Source: CAYZZU01 sp964483105
GTDB lineage: Bacteria > CG2-30-53-67
Assembly (NCBI GenBank): GCA_964483105.1
Contig: CAYZZU010000011.1
Location: 13,151 to 77,150 of the forward strand
Length of the DNA stretch: 64,000 nucleotides
Direction of reading: 5' to 3'
Shown here: one piece after another, positions 27,957-35,487 of the stretch
Numbering within the stretch: position 1 is the stretch's first letter
Layout: each line of letters starts with the position of its first letter
Notes under the pieces: model-generated
What the model saw: only the letters and a program-made list of their open reading frames with translations
The model's database searches: none
What the model was told of the DNA's origin: nothing
Translations under genes and position numbers: made by a program

Positions 27957-28077
27957 TTCCCTGTTCCCCATGGCTGTGGGTTTTGTGTGATCGACAAACA
28001 GGGCCGAACCGTAAGCCCCCTGTCCCGTTCTTCCCTTCCCCATGTAACGCCTGGTCCCCTGTTAAGGATGAATACCC

Positions 28078-28833
28078 TTGAGAGTTTTTTTCGTTCGACC
28101 GGAACGGGTGACGGAGGATTCACTGGTTTTAGGGAAGCGTGCCGGTCATCATATCCGGCATGTTCTCCGTATGAAGACCGGCGGAACATTGCAGGTTTCC
28201 GACGGGGCGGGCCATCTATATGCGGCCCGGATCGACGGGTTTTCAAATGGAGAAGTGATCTGTTCCATCCTGGAGAAGGAACACGCACCTTCCGTCACCC
28301 CTTTTCAAGTCACCCTTTTGCACTCCCTGCCCAAAGGGGCACGGATGGATTGGCTGGTTCAGAAATCCACCGAAGCAGGGGTTTGCGAGATTGTTCCCGT
28401 CCATATGAAAAGATCCGTTCGTATCCTCCCCCCGGAACATGTCGATCGCCGACGGATCCGTTGGCAGCGGATTGCCATGGAGGCGGCAGGACAGTGCGGT
28501 CGGGTGGATCTGCCGCGGATTCGGAACCCGTTGTCCTTGACGGATGCCTTGAAACGGATCAGGAATTTCCCACTACGGATCTTTTTCGACATTCAGGGAA
28601 AGTCCCTCCCTCTGAGCGAAATCCGACGGAAATGTCCGGTACCGGGAAAGGCGGCATTGCTTGTCGGTCCGGAGGGGGGAATCGCCCCGGAGGAAAGGGC
28701 GATCCTGACCTCCCATGGATTCGTTCCGGCCTCTCTCGGAAAGGAGGTCCTGCGGGTAGAGACAGCCGGGGTCCTGGCGGTGGCCCTCGTCCGTTATGAG
28801 TGGGGAAAGACGGAAAAGAGGGAGGAAGAATGA
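28078..28833 (+). CDS. rsmE: 16S rRNA (uracil1498-N3)-methyltransferase RsmE
   Basis: 251 residues, SPOUT-class methyltransferase. N-terminal PUA-like part (GKRAGHHIRHVLRMKTGGTL), then QKSTEAGVCEIVPVHMKRSV, and the knotted SAM site ALLVGPEGGIAPEERAIL ... SLGKEVLRVETAGVLAVALV. TTG start with AAGGATG upstream. It follows dnaJ, a common arrangement though prmA, often found between, is absent. Its stop overlaps the next start as ATGA. Confidence 0.93.
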   Translation: MRVFFVRPERVTEDSLVLGKRAGHHIRHVLRMKTGGTLQVSDGAGHLYAARIDGFSNGEVICSILEKEHAPSVTPFQVTLLHSLPKGARMDWLVQKSTEAGVCEIVPVHMKRSVRILPPEHVDRRRIRWQRIAMEAAGQCGRVDLPRIRNPLSLTDALKRIRNFPLRIFFDIQGKSLPLSEIRRKCPVPGKAALLVGPEGGIAPEERAILTSHGFVPASLGKEVLRVETAGVLAVALVRYEWGKTEKREEE

Positions 28834-30005
28834 GAAGTTTTTCATTCAAGATCCTTTATATCAGTATCTTCGCGCCGTCCATCCTCTACCTTCTTACCCT
28901 TCCTTACATGGAACATTTCTCTGAACAGGGCTTATCCGGCGTCATTCGGCGACACCTGATCGTACATAATTTTGATCTCCTTCAGGGAAAAGTGAGTCTA
29001 TACAGCGAGGTGAACCGGAATGTCCATGCTTTCCTCGACCGGGATCTTCTGACCCGTCTTGGAGCACAGATCGGAATCCGGATCACCGACCCCCATGAAA
29101 ATGTGGTTTACCCCTACTATGAACATCTCTTACCTCCCTTTCAGAACAACGAGGACAGACCTGGGAAATCCCTGGGCCCCTTGTTTGATGAAAAAGGATT
29201 TGCCCGGAATTCCGAAACCGACGATGTGGAAGAATTCCTCCAGAGATATACCGATTATATCCAGGGGATGAGGATCTCGGTGTCCGTCAGGATTCCGATC
29301 ACCTCATGGGTGGGGAGCGGACTGCTGCTGTTTTATATCCTTCTGACGGTGACCGTTCTGTATGTCTATTATCAACGATCCAGTCTCCAGGAGGAAAGAA
29401 GGATCCGTGAGATGACCGAAAGGCTTGAGAGGGACCGACGGACAATCACGCGGGTGGAATCCGAACTGGGGAAGGCACGCAGAAGACTGGGTGATGTGCG
29501 ATCCCAGGAGGAGGAATGGCTTCGGGAGATTGAACGTCTCGAGAAGGAAAAGGCATCGCTTGAGAATGAACTTCTGGAAACCATGGAAGAGCAGGAAGAA
29601 CAGAAACAGAAAATGGATCTCCTGCAGGCAAAGATGAACCGGAAAGAGGCTAAGAAATCCGGCTCTATAAAGGAGGAAAAGGTCCTTTCCGAACGATTCG
29701 AGCATCTCTACCGCAATCTGGAGGTGGAACGGAAGGCGGTTGAGGACCTGGCCCGTCTCGGCGATGCAAAAATGAAGCTCCAGGCCGAAGAGGTTTTGAA
29801 AAGATTGAACGATGGAGATGCAAACCTGAAGGTCCGAAGGAGGATTGGAGGAGTGGAGCGATGCGACGCGTTTGAGTTGGGTTTTGGATCGACGGGAAGA
29901 ATTTATTATATCTCGTCACAAAAAAGACGTTATAAAATCCTTCGCATCGGCACCAAGTCAAGTCAGAACAGGGATCTTGCCTGGCTCCGCGGAAGGACGG
30001 AGTAA
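28830..30005 (+). CDS. Two-TM coiled-coil membrane protein with C-terminal RelE/ParE-like domain
   Basis: 391 residues from ATG 28830 (GGAGGAAGA RBS, ATGA overlap with rsmE). TM1 about 8-26; extracytoplasmic domain 27-155; TM2 about 160-181; long coiled coil 185-310 (Glu/Arg-rich); C-terminal segment about 325-390 resembling RelE/HigB toxins: LKVRRRIGG ... FELGFGSTGRIYYISSQ ... YKILRIGTKSSQNRDLAWL, matching the ELRxxxGRIYY and GxKSSQxRDI pattern of that superfamily. I know no characterised protein with this layout. No antitoxin gene is adjacent; the next gene is convergent. A membrane-tethered, possibly signal-controlled RNA- or ribosome-binding module is inference. Confidence 0.75.
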   Translation: MRSFSFKILYISIFAPSILYLLTLPYMEHFSEQGLSGVIRRHLIVHNFDLLQGKVSLYSEVNRNVHAFLDRDLLTRLGAQIGIRITDPHENVVYPYYEHLLPPFQNNEDRPGKSLGPLFDEKGFARNSETDDVEEFLQRYTDYIQGMRISVSVRIPITSWVGSGLLLFYILLTVTVLYVYYQRSSLQEERRIREMTERLERDRRTITRVESELGKARRRLGDVRSQEEEWLREIERLEKEKASLENELLETMEEQEEQKQKMDLLQAKMNRKEAKKSGSIKEEKVLSERFEHLYRNLEVERKAVEDLARLGDAKMKLQAEEVLKRLNDGDANLKVRRRIGGVERCDAFELGFGSTGRIYYISSQKRRYKILRIGTKSSQNRDLAWLRGRTE

Positions 30006-30059
30006 AGTCGGGCCGGGCAAAGGATTTTCTCCGGCAAGACGGATCGTTTGCGAAATCCT

Positions 30060-31433
30060 TTATCCTTCGGTGACTTCCCGGATCGACTCTCCGGTAATCC
30101 GTACCATCTCCCGGATCTCCTTTTCCCCTATGCTGAGCGGTGGCATGAGAACGATGACATTCCCCAGGGGGCGCAGGACCATCCCCTTCTTACGCGCCGC
30201 GAGAATGACCCGGTGGCCGATCCTTTCCCCCATGGCATAGGGTTCTTTGGTTGCGCGGTTCCGGACCAGTTCAATGCCCACCATGAACCCCCGTTGCCGA
30301 ACCTCTCCGACGTGTGCCCACTCTTTCAAAACAGCCAGCTCCTCGGTCAGCAGGCGGATCTTTCCTTGAAGCCGATGAAGAACCTTCTCTCTTTTAAAAA
30401 TACCGATGTTGGCCAGGGCCGCCGCGCACGCAACAGGATTTCCGGTGTAGGTGTGTCCGTGAAAAAACGTTTTGCACTCCTCGGTCGTTCCCAAAAAGGC
30501 GTTGAAGATCTCCTCCGTTGTCAAGGTCGCCGCGAGGGGAAGAGTCCCTCCCGTGATTCCCTTGGCCAGACAGAGGAAATCGGGACGTATGTGCTCCTGC
30601 TCGCAGGCGAAAAGGGTGCCGGTCCGCCCGAACCCCGTGGCAACCTCATCCGCGATCATCAGGAGACCGTAACGACTGCAGATTTCACGAACCCGTCTCA
30701 GATACCCTTCCGGCGCCGTGAGCATGCCCGCCGCCCCCTGAACCAGGGGCTCGATGATCAGCGCCGCCGTCTGATCGGCGATCTCCCGGACCATCCGTTC
30801 CAGTTCATCCGCGCATGCCAGGCGGCAGGAGGGGTAGTCGCGGCCGACGGGACAGCGGTAACAGTAAGGCGCCGGAGCGAAAGAACAGGAAAAGAGGAGA
30901 GGATGGAAAATCTCGTGGAACAGGGGGATCCCGCCCACACTGACTGAACCGATGGTATCCCCGTGATAGGCGTTCCGGAGGGCGATATAGCGTGTTCTGG
31001 ATGTTTTCTTCCCGGAGGAACGGTTCTGAAAGTACTGAAATGCCATCTTCAGCGCAATCTCGACCGCCGTGGAACCATTGTCCGAATAAAAGACCTTTTC
31101 CAGTCCGGAAGGGGTGATCTCGACCAGTTGTTTCGCCAACCTGATCGCGGGTACGTTGGAGAGCCCGAGCAGGGTGGAGTGCGCGACACGGTCGGTCTGT
31201 TCCCTGATCGCCTGGTTGATTTCTTTTTTCCCGTGCCCATGCAGATTAACCCACAGCGAAGAGACACCGTCGATGTAACGCTTTCCATGGATATCGATCA
31301 GGTAGACCCCTTCCGCACGTTCAATCACCAGAGGACATTCTTCAACGTATTCCCGCATCTGTGTAAAGGGGTGCCAGATATACCGGTGGTCGTCCTCTTC
31401 AAGCTCTCTTCGGTTTTCTTCTTCTCCGATCAC
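30060..31433 (-). CDS. bioA: Adenosylmethionine-8-amino-7-oxononanoate aminotransferase
   Basis: Biotin synthesis: KAPA + SAM to DAPA. 457 residues, PLP class-III aminotransferase. BioA hallmarks: HPFTQM near the N-terminus, GKRYIDGVSSLWVNLHGHG, FYSDNGSTAVEIALKMAFQ, ALRNAYHGDTIGSVSVGG, MIADEVATGFGRTGTLFAC, and the PLP lysine in LCLAKGITGGTLPLA. Start codon is GTG at 31433 with AGGAGAGGA upstream. No other bio genes are in the window, so it is a solitary locus. Confidence 0.94.
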   Translation of the reverse strand: MIGEEENRRELEEDDHRYIWHPFTQMREYVEECPLVIERAEGVYLIDIHGKRYIDGVSSLWVNLHGHGKKEINQAIREQTDRVAHSTLLGLSNVPAIRLAKQLVEITPSGLEKVFYSDNGSTAVEIALKMAFQYFQNRSSGKKTSRTRYIALRNAYHGDTIGSVSVGGIPLFHEIFHPLLFSCSFAPAPYCYRCPVGRDYPSCRLACADELERMVREIADQTAALIIEPLVQGAAGMLTAPEGYLRRVREICSRYGLLMIADEVATGFGRTGTLFACEQEHIRPDFLCLAKGITGGTLPLAATLTTEEIFNAFLGTTEECKTFFHGHTYTGNPVACAAALANIGIFKREKVLHRLQGKIRLLTEELAVLKEWAHVGEVRQRGFMVGIELVRNRATKEPYAMGERIGHRVILAARKKGMVLRPLGNVIVLMPPLSIGEKEIREMVRITGESIREVTEG

Positions 31434-31637
31434 GAGTCCTCTCCTACCGTTGCTCCGGGCAGCCTGCCGTCTCAGATCGACGATTCACCCAAAAAAAAGA
31501 ATCCCGTTCTCGAATATCGGGATACCTCAGCACACAAACAAGACGGACACCGGCAACCGAAAATAATTATGGCACAGGTATCTTTCCAGATCAACATGAA
31601 ACTGACTTCCCTGGACGGCCGGCATCACCCCGGACCT

Positions 31638-31829
31638 TGTGGCAACTGTATCGATTGAGGGTATTGGACAACTGGATCCCGGTGTTTTTCTACACCCCGG
31701 CCTGCGTATGGCAACAGCCACTGACCGTTTGAGAAAGAAGCCGACCTATACAGGAAGAAAGTCTACTTCAAGGACCCGTCGATCGTGGGTCCCCACCGGT
31801 ACGCAATCAGGCATCTTGATAAATGGTAG
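31638..31829 (+). pseudogene. Possible frameshifted coding remnant
   Basis: One frame reads LWQLYRLRVLDNWIPVFFYT then PACVWQQPLTV and stops. From about 31731 a neighbouring frame continues as FEKEADLYRKKVYFKDPS and IVGPHRYAIRHLDKW to a stop. The protein-like residues in both halves suggest an old gene end broken by a frameshift. No start, and no family recognised. Confidence 0.25.
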
Positions 31830-32005
31830 AAACCCAACATAAAAGGTCGATGAATCCGCCCTTTCCCCCCACGCAACCCGACAACCGATTTCTATAGAAG
31901 ACGATTTCTGATTTCAGGGTAAAACTGTTTCCTGAAATTTTCCGTGGCATAACCGCCGGTCAGCCTTGCGTGTGTCTGTTGCACCGGACAAATAAAACCC
32001 CGGAG

Positions 32006-32034
32006 TTGACATTCTTAAAGAGAGCTGATTTAGT
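32006..32034 (+). promoter_or_regulatory. Candidate promoter of the 105-residue gene
   Basis: TTGACA, 17-base spacer, TTTAGT, about 110 bases before the ATG. The -35 is consensus, the -10 weak. Confidence 0.4.
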
Positions 32035-32142
32035 TATAACATCCGGAAGAATAATCCGGCCACAGTATGACAGGGGTTGGAAAAAACCAATCCGGCCCGT
32101 TTACCTGGAGACAGGAAGGGCAAATATTAGGAGGCAACCAAG

Positions 32143-32460
32143 ATGCTCACAAAAAATATCAGTATCGATCATTACTGTGACTCTCTGTATACCGAGCTTT
32201 CCGCCATCAAAGCAAAACTCCTTGAGTTTATCGAACAAATTACACTCTTTGAAGGGAAGGAAAGAAAAATGCTCGCGTCGCATGATGATCACTTGAGGGA
32301 GATCATCAAGATCATTGACTGGAAACTGGAGATCCTGACAAGGGTCTGTCCCTATGATTGGAAGGGACTCTCAGGGGATTTTGAGCGCACGGGTTCAGTC
32401 CCGGCCGAGGAAACCAGTAAGAGTGTGAAGGAGTTTTCAGGAGGGTATGTCGGCGGATAA
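32143..32460 (+). CDS. Small helical protein of unknown function
   Basis: 105 residues, mostly helical by composition (SLYTELSAIKAKLLEFIEQI, then REIIKIIDWKLEILTRVCPY), with a polar, Gly/Ser-rich tail. No TM segment and no motif that I recognise. AGGAGG lies 8 bases before the ATG, the best ribosome-binding site in this part of the window, and a strong terminator follows 27 bases after the stop, so it appears to be a monocistronic, well-translated small gene. Confidence 0.7.
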   Translation: MLTKNISIDHYCDSLYTELSAIKAKLLEFIEQITLFEGKERKMLASHDDHLREIIKIIDWKLEILTRVCPYDWKGLSGDFERTGSVPAEETSKSVKEFSGGYVGG

Positions 32461-32486
32461 CCGCCGGTTCGTTCGGGAGAGCATAC

Positions 32487-32524
32487 AAAAAAAGAGGGAA
32501 ATGTTCCGTTTCCCTCTTTTTTTT
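32487..32524 (+). terminator. Intrinsic terminator of the 105-residue gene
   Basis: 15-bp A/T-flanked stem (GAGGGAAA/TTTCCCTC core, 7-base loop) ending in eight T; A-run on the left arm makes it usable in both directions. Confidence 0.9.
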
Positions 32525-32773
32525 ATGCGTGCGGCAGGCAGAGCACACTTGGAGACACCGGTTTTCCGGAATACGCTCCTTCATGCCACACACCGTTGAT
32601 TCCCTGCCCGGTGAGGAGGAGAGGGAGCAAAATCGGGCTGGTTGGGAGTTTCTGGCCCGCTTAACGGCATATGCGAGTTATCTCTGGATGGGGATTCTCT
32701 TTCTTTCTTTTACCACATCGTTGGCGTTCGATCTTTGCCGTCTTGATGCTCTCCACTGTGGGATGGCTGTTCC

Positions 32774-33035
32774 GCCGGAGTTCTCCGGCCCAAATCCAGC
32801 GATAGAAATGTTCAGATCGTTTGGTTGAGGAAGCTCGTTTTGAAAAGTGTCCTGTGGCCATCTTCGCAAACAGAGCGGCATTCGAGTGACGCGGAGCCGC
32901 CTCGTCTGCGTTATGCTCCCTGCGACATACCGCAGGGGGGTATGCCTCAATCGCAAGCATTGACGAGACAGCCCCGCGTCCCTCTCTGTGCGGCGCTCCG
33001 TTTACGAAAATGACCACTGAACATGCTTCGCATGG
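32774..33035 (-). ncRNA. Large structured element, candidate noncoding RNA or interspersed repeat
   Basis: Two nested arm pairs form one long stem: 32854-32877 with 32994-33017 (24 bp) and 32888-32906 with 32962-32980 (19 bp). Seven positions are not Watson-Crick; read as minus-strand RNA all seven are G-U wobbles, as plus-strand RNA all are C-A mismatches. The apex carries two hairpins (CCCTGCG/CGCAGGG-type at about 32917-32939 and TCAAT/ATTGA at 32947-32963). Flanking hairpins lie at 33022-33034 (CATGC/GCATG) and 32774-32789 (GCCGGAG/CTCCGGC). Open frames on both strands across it are unlike any protein. Type unknown. Confidence 0.5.
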
Positions 33036-33182
33036 TCTCCCCCGGACCGTTTTACCCTCTTTTTGAAGCATCGTCCCCCTTCCGCAAGGATCTGGCCGGT
33101 CAGGTTGATCTCCAGCTTTCGGGGCACGTTCATCCGGGACAGATTTTCCCCTTCAACATCCACCGGGGAGGGAAGGGGCGGA

Positions 33183-34532
33183 CTATGCCAGGAGGTAATA
33201 TCGAATCCAGATATAGAGCATCGAGATCACCAGGGTTTCCACCATGATGGGGAGGCCGTACGCCATGAACTTCAGAAAGGAGATCGGTTTCTTAGCCTTT
33301 TCCGCCATTCCGACGACGATCACGTTTGCGGAAGCGCCGATAGGCGATCCGTTTCCTCCCAGACAGGCCCCGAGGGCCAGGGACCACCAGACGGGCATTA
33401 AAACGACGTTGTGCAGGGTTTCGGGCGGAAGTGCATGCGCGACCGCTCCTCCTCCGTGGTAAATTGTGTTGGCCATATCGAGAATCAGCGGATTCATAGT
33501 GGCCACGAAGGGGATATTGTCCACAATGGCCGAGGCAACGGCTGAGAACCAAAGCACGACCATGGAGGTAGTGAACATATCGGTCTGTGACGGATGGGTC
33601 AATTCAATCATGGTCTGACTCAGCTTTTCAATCAGGCCGACTTTGACGACCCCGCCCACGATGATAAACAACCCGATAAAAAAGAAGATCGTGGGCCATT
33701 CGACTTCGAGGAGGATTTTGTGCGGTTCTTCCCCCGAGATGAGAAGGAGAAGCGCCGCCCCGGTCAGGGCGATTGTGGCCGGTTCGAAATGGAGATAACC
33801 GTGAATGACGAATCCGGTAATGGTGAGGAGCAGAACAACCAATGATTTCTTGAGCAGGATCGGATCCTTGATCAATTCATTTTCATTCATCGCCATGACC
33901 CGCTTCTTGAGTTCTTCACGGACCTGCATCTTCCGGCCGAAGATCAGTTTGATGGTATAAAGATAGGCCACCATGATGATCACAATCAGTGGCGCAAGGT
34001 GAACAATAAAATCCATGAAGGTCAGTTTCGCCTTGCTTGCAATCATGATATTCGGCGGATCACCGATCAGGGTGGCTGTCCCGCCGATATTGGAGGCTAA
34101 GGCCTCGACGATCAGGAAGGGGATCGGATCGATTTCCAGTTCTTCGGCGATCAGGAGCGTGACCGGAGCCAGGAGCAAAACGGTGGTGACGTTATCCAAA
34201 AATGCGGAGGCCAAGGCCGTGATAACGGCAAAGATCAGCATGATCTTAAAGGGCGCTCCTTTCGCCACCTTGGCCGATTTGATCGCCACGTATTCGAACA
34301 CCCCGGTGTTCTTCATGATTCCGATGATGATCATCATGCCAATCAACAGAAAGATGACATTGTAATCAACCCCGAATTCTTCACTGTGAAAGGCCTCTTT
34401 CTGGTCCAGGATCTTGAGGACCAGCATCAGGGAGGCTCCGATCAGCGCGACCTTGGTCTTGTGCACCTTTTCGGAGACGATCACGGCGTACGAAATGATA
34501 AAGATCAGGGTTCCTGTCCAGAAAGGGTCCAT
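33183..34532 (-). CDS. ArsB/NhaD-family (SLC13-like) ion transporter
   Basis: 449 residues, about 11 hydrophobic segments. Family hallmarks: MKNTGVFEYVAIKSAK after TM3, SAFLDNVTTVLLLAPV, and ASNIGGTATLIGDPPNIMIA, with the mirrored second half VASAIVDNIPFVATMNPL and ACLGGNGSPIGASANVIVVG. Relatives carry Na+/H+ antiport, arsenite or dicarboxylates, and the substrate cannot be named from sequence. RBS AAGGAG before ATG. It follows the CBS-domain gene by 24 bases in the same operon, suggesting the CBS protein regulates it. Confidence 0.88.
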   Translation of the reverse strand: MDPFWTGTLIFIISYAVIVSEKVHKTKVALIGASLMLVLKILDQKEAFHSEEFGVDYNVIFLLIGMMIIIGIMKNTGVFEYVAIKSAKVAKGAPFKIMLIFAVITALASAFLDNVTTVLLLAPVTLLIAEELEIDPIPFLIVEALASNIGGTATLIGDPPNIMIASKAKLTFMDFIVHLAPLIVIIMVAYLYTIKLIFGRKMQVREELKKRVMAMNENELIKDPILLKKSLVVLLLTITGFVIHGYLHFEPATIALTGAALLLLISGEEPHKILLEVEWPTIFFFIGLFIIVGGVVKVGLIEKLSQTMIELTHPSQTDMFTTSMVVLWFSAVASAIVDNIPFVATMNPLILDMANTIYHGGGAVAHALPPETLHNVVLMPVWWSLALGACLGGNGSPIGASANVIVVGMAEKAKKPISFLKFMAYGLPIMVETLVISMLYIWIRYYLLA

Positions 34533-34556
34533 AATGGTCCGCTCCTTTTTCTTGCC

Positions 34557-35024
34557 TTAGTCTTGGTTTTGGTTCTGGTTTTCGATGAGGACCTTGCCGG
34601 TGTAGCCTAACAACCCCTTGCGGTGGATTGTGCCCAGGAGGATTCCCTCACGGGTGACCGGGACCACCTCGAGGCGGAATTTTGCGATATCCGCCACCAC
34701 GCTGATCAGATTGTCCTCTTCCCTGATTTCGATCACATCGGTCCGCATCAGGGACCGGACCGGTTGGTCTCTCAGACTCTTGCAGCTTTTTTCAAAGTAT
34801 CCTTCCGGCATCAGGTGGGCCAGCTCTTCCTTCTTTTCCACATAGTCCGGCAGCATCGCCTCGAAAAGCTCGTAGATTGTGACCACTCCAACCAGCTTGT
34901 TTTCACCTTCCACGACACAAACTCCGGTAATCCGCCGGTTGTTAAAGAGATTCACGAGTTCTTTGATGGATGCGTCGGCATGGATCGTGATCGGAGTTGG
35001 ATTCATAATGATCCTGGCTTTCAT
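34557..35024 (-). CDS. CBS-domain pair protein
   Basis: 155 residues made almost entirely of two CBS motifs (about 5-65: ASIKELVNLFNNRRITGVCV; about 90-150: DNLISVVADIAKFRLEVVPV). Such tandems bind adenine nucleotides and regulate a partner. ATG 35024 has AAGGAG 8 bases upstream; a TTG two codons earlier is the alternative. The C-terminus is a short Asn-Gln repeat. Directly upstream of the transporter, so probably its regulatory subunit. Confidence 0.88.
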   Translation of the reverse strand: MKARIIMNPTPITIHADASIKELVNLFNNRRITGVCVVEGENKLVGVVTIYELFEAMLPDYVEKKEELAHLMPEGYFEKSCKSLRDQPVRSLMRTDVIEIREEDNLISVVADIAKFRLEVVPVTREGILLGTIHRKGLLGYTGKVLIENQNQNQD

Positions 35025-35071
35025 ATTCAAATCTCCTTTTGTCAGGGGAATTGCGCTAAAAACTGCCGGCT

Positions 35072-35100
35072 ACATTAACCGATTCGTAAAGAAAAGTAAA
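35072..35100 (-). promoter_or_regulatory. Candidate promoter of the CBS-transporter pair
   Basis: Minus strand TTTACT, 17-base spacer, TAATGT, about 50 bases before the CBS start and after the hgcB stop. Suggests the pair can be transcribed independently of the nifJ-hgcAB operon. Confidence 0.4.
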
Positions 35101-35196
35101 TCCTTTTTGCGAGGTATTCGGGGTTTCTTCCTGACTAAAATGGACAAGAATCTGTCCGGTTTGTCAATCCATCAAGACTCCAAATTCACGGACGGT

Positions 35197-35487
35197 CTAA
35201 CAGCAGGAAGAAACGCCCTCTTTGCAGTCGCAGGTCGGTTCGCCTCCCCGGATCATGCTTGTGATCATGGCGGAGGCGCATCCAACACCGGAACGGACGG
35301 AGAGAGCGCTGAAGGCACAGTTTTTCGCGCAGGCACCGCACTCCATGCAGCGGTCCCTCTCTTCTATGAAGGTCTTCTTGCCGCGCATGGAGAAAACAGC
35401 GTGGGGACACACTTCAATGCAGCGACCGCATCCGGTGCACTTCCCCGGAATGAACCTCAAGGTAGAAACATTGCTCAAGTACCTCAT
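35197..35487 (-). CDS. hgcB: Mercury methylation ferredoxin HgcB
   Basis: 96 residues. Two 4Fe-4S motifs: Cys17/20/23/27 in CTGCGRCIEVCPHAVF, the block typical of HgcB, and Cys47/50/53/57 in CMECGACAKNCA. Additional Cys at 70, 86 and 88 and the vicinal pair Cys95-Cys96 at the very C-terminus, which in characterised HgcB is thought to bind Hg(II) and pass it to HgcA. HgcB also supplies the electron that keeps the HgcA corrinoid in the Co(I) state. ATG 35487 overlaps the hgcA stop as ATGA, so the two are translationally coupled. A longer frame to 35868 is antisense-free but is the hgcA shadow and not used. Confidence 0.93.
   Translation of the reverse strand: MRYLSNVSTLRFIPGKCTGCGRCIEVCPHAVFSMRGKKTFIEERDRCMECGACAKNCAFSALSVRSGVGCASAMITSMIRGGEPTCDCKEGVSSCC

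Larger units (their letters stand above)
31434..32142. other. Roughly 700-base stretch with no intact gene
   Basis: Between the bioA start and the 105-residue small gene. It contains a possible decayed coding remnant (31638-31829, listed separately) and a candidate promoter (32006-32034). I see no tRNA, riboswitch or insertion sequence here. Confidence 0.5.

Noticed and set aside
32661..33071. 136-codon minus-strand and 99-codon plus-strand frames
   Set aside because: Both are crossed by the long wobble-paired stem, lack good start signals and look unlike proteins; treated as noncoding.
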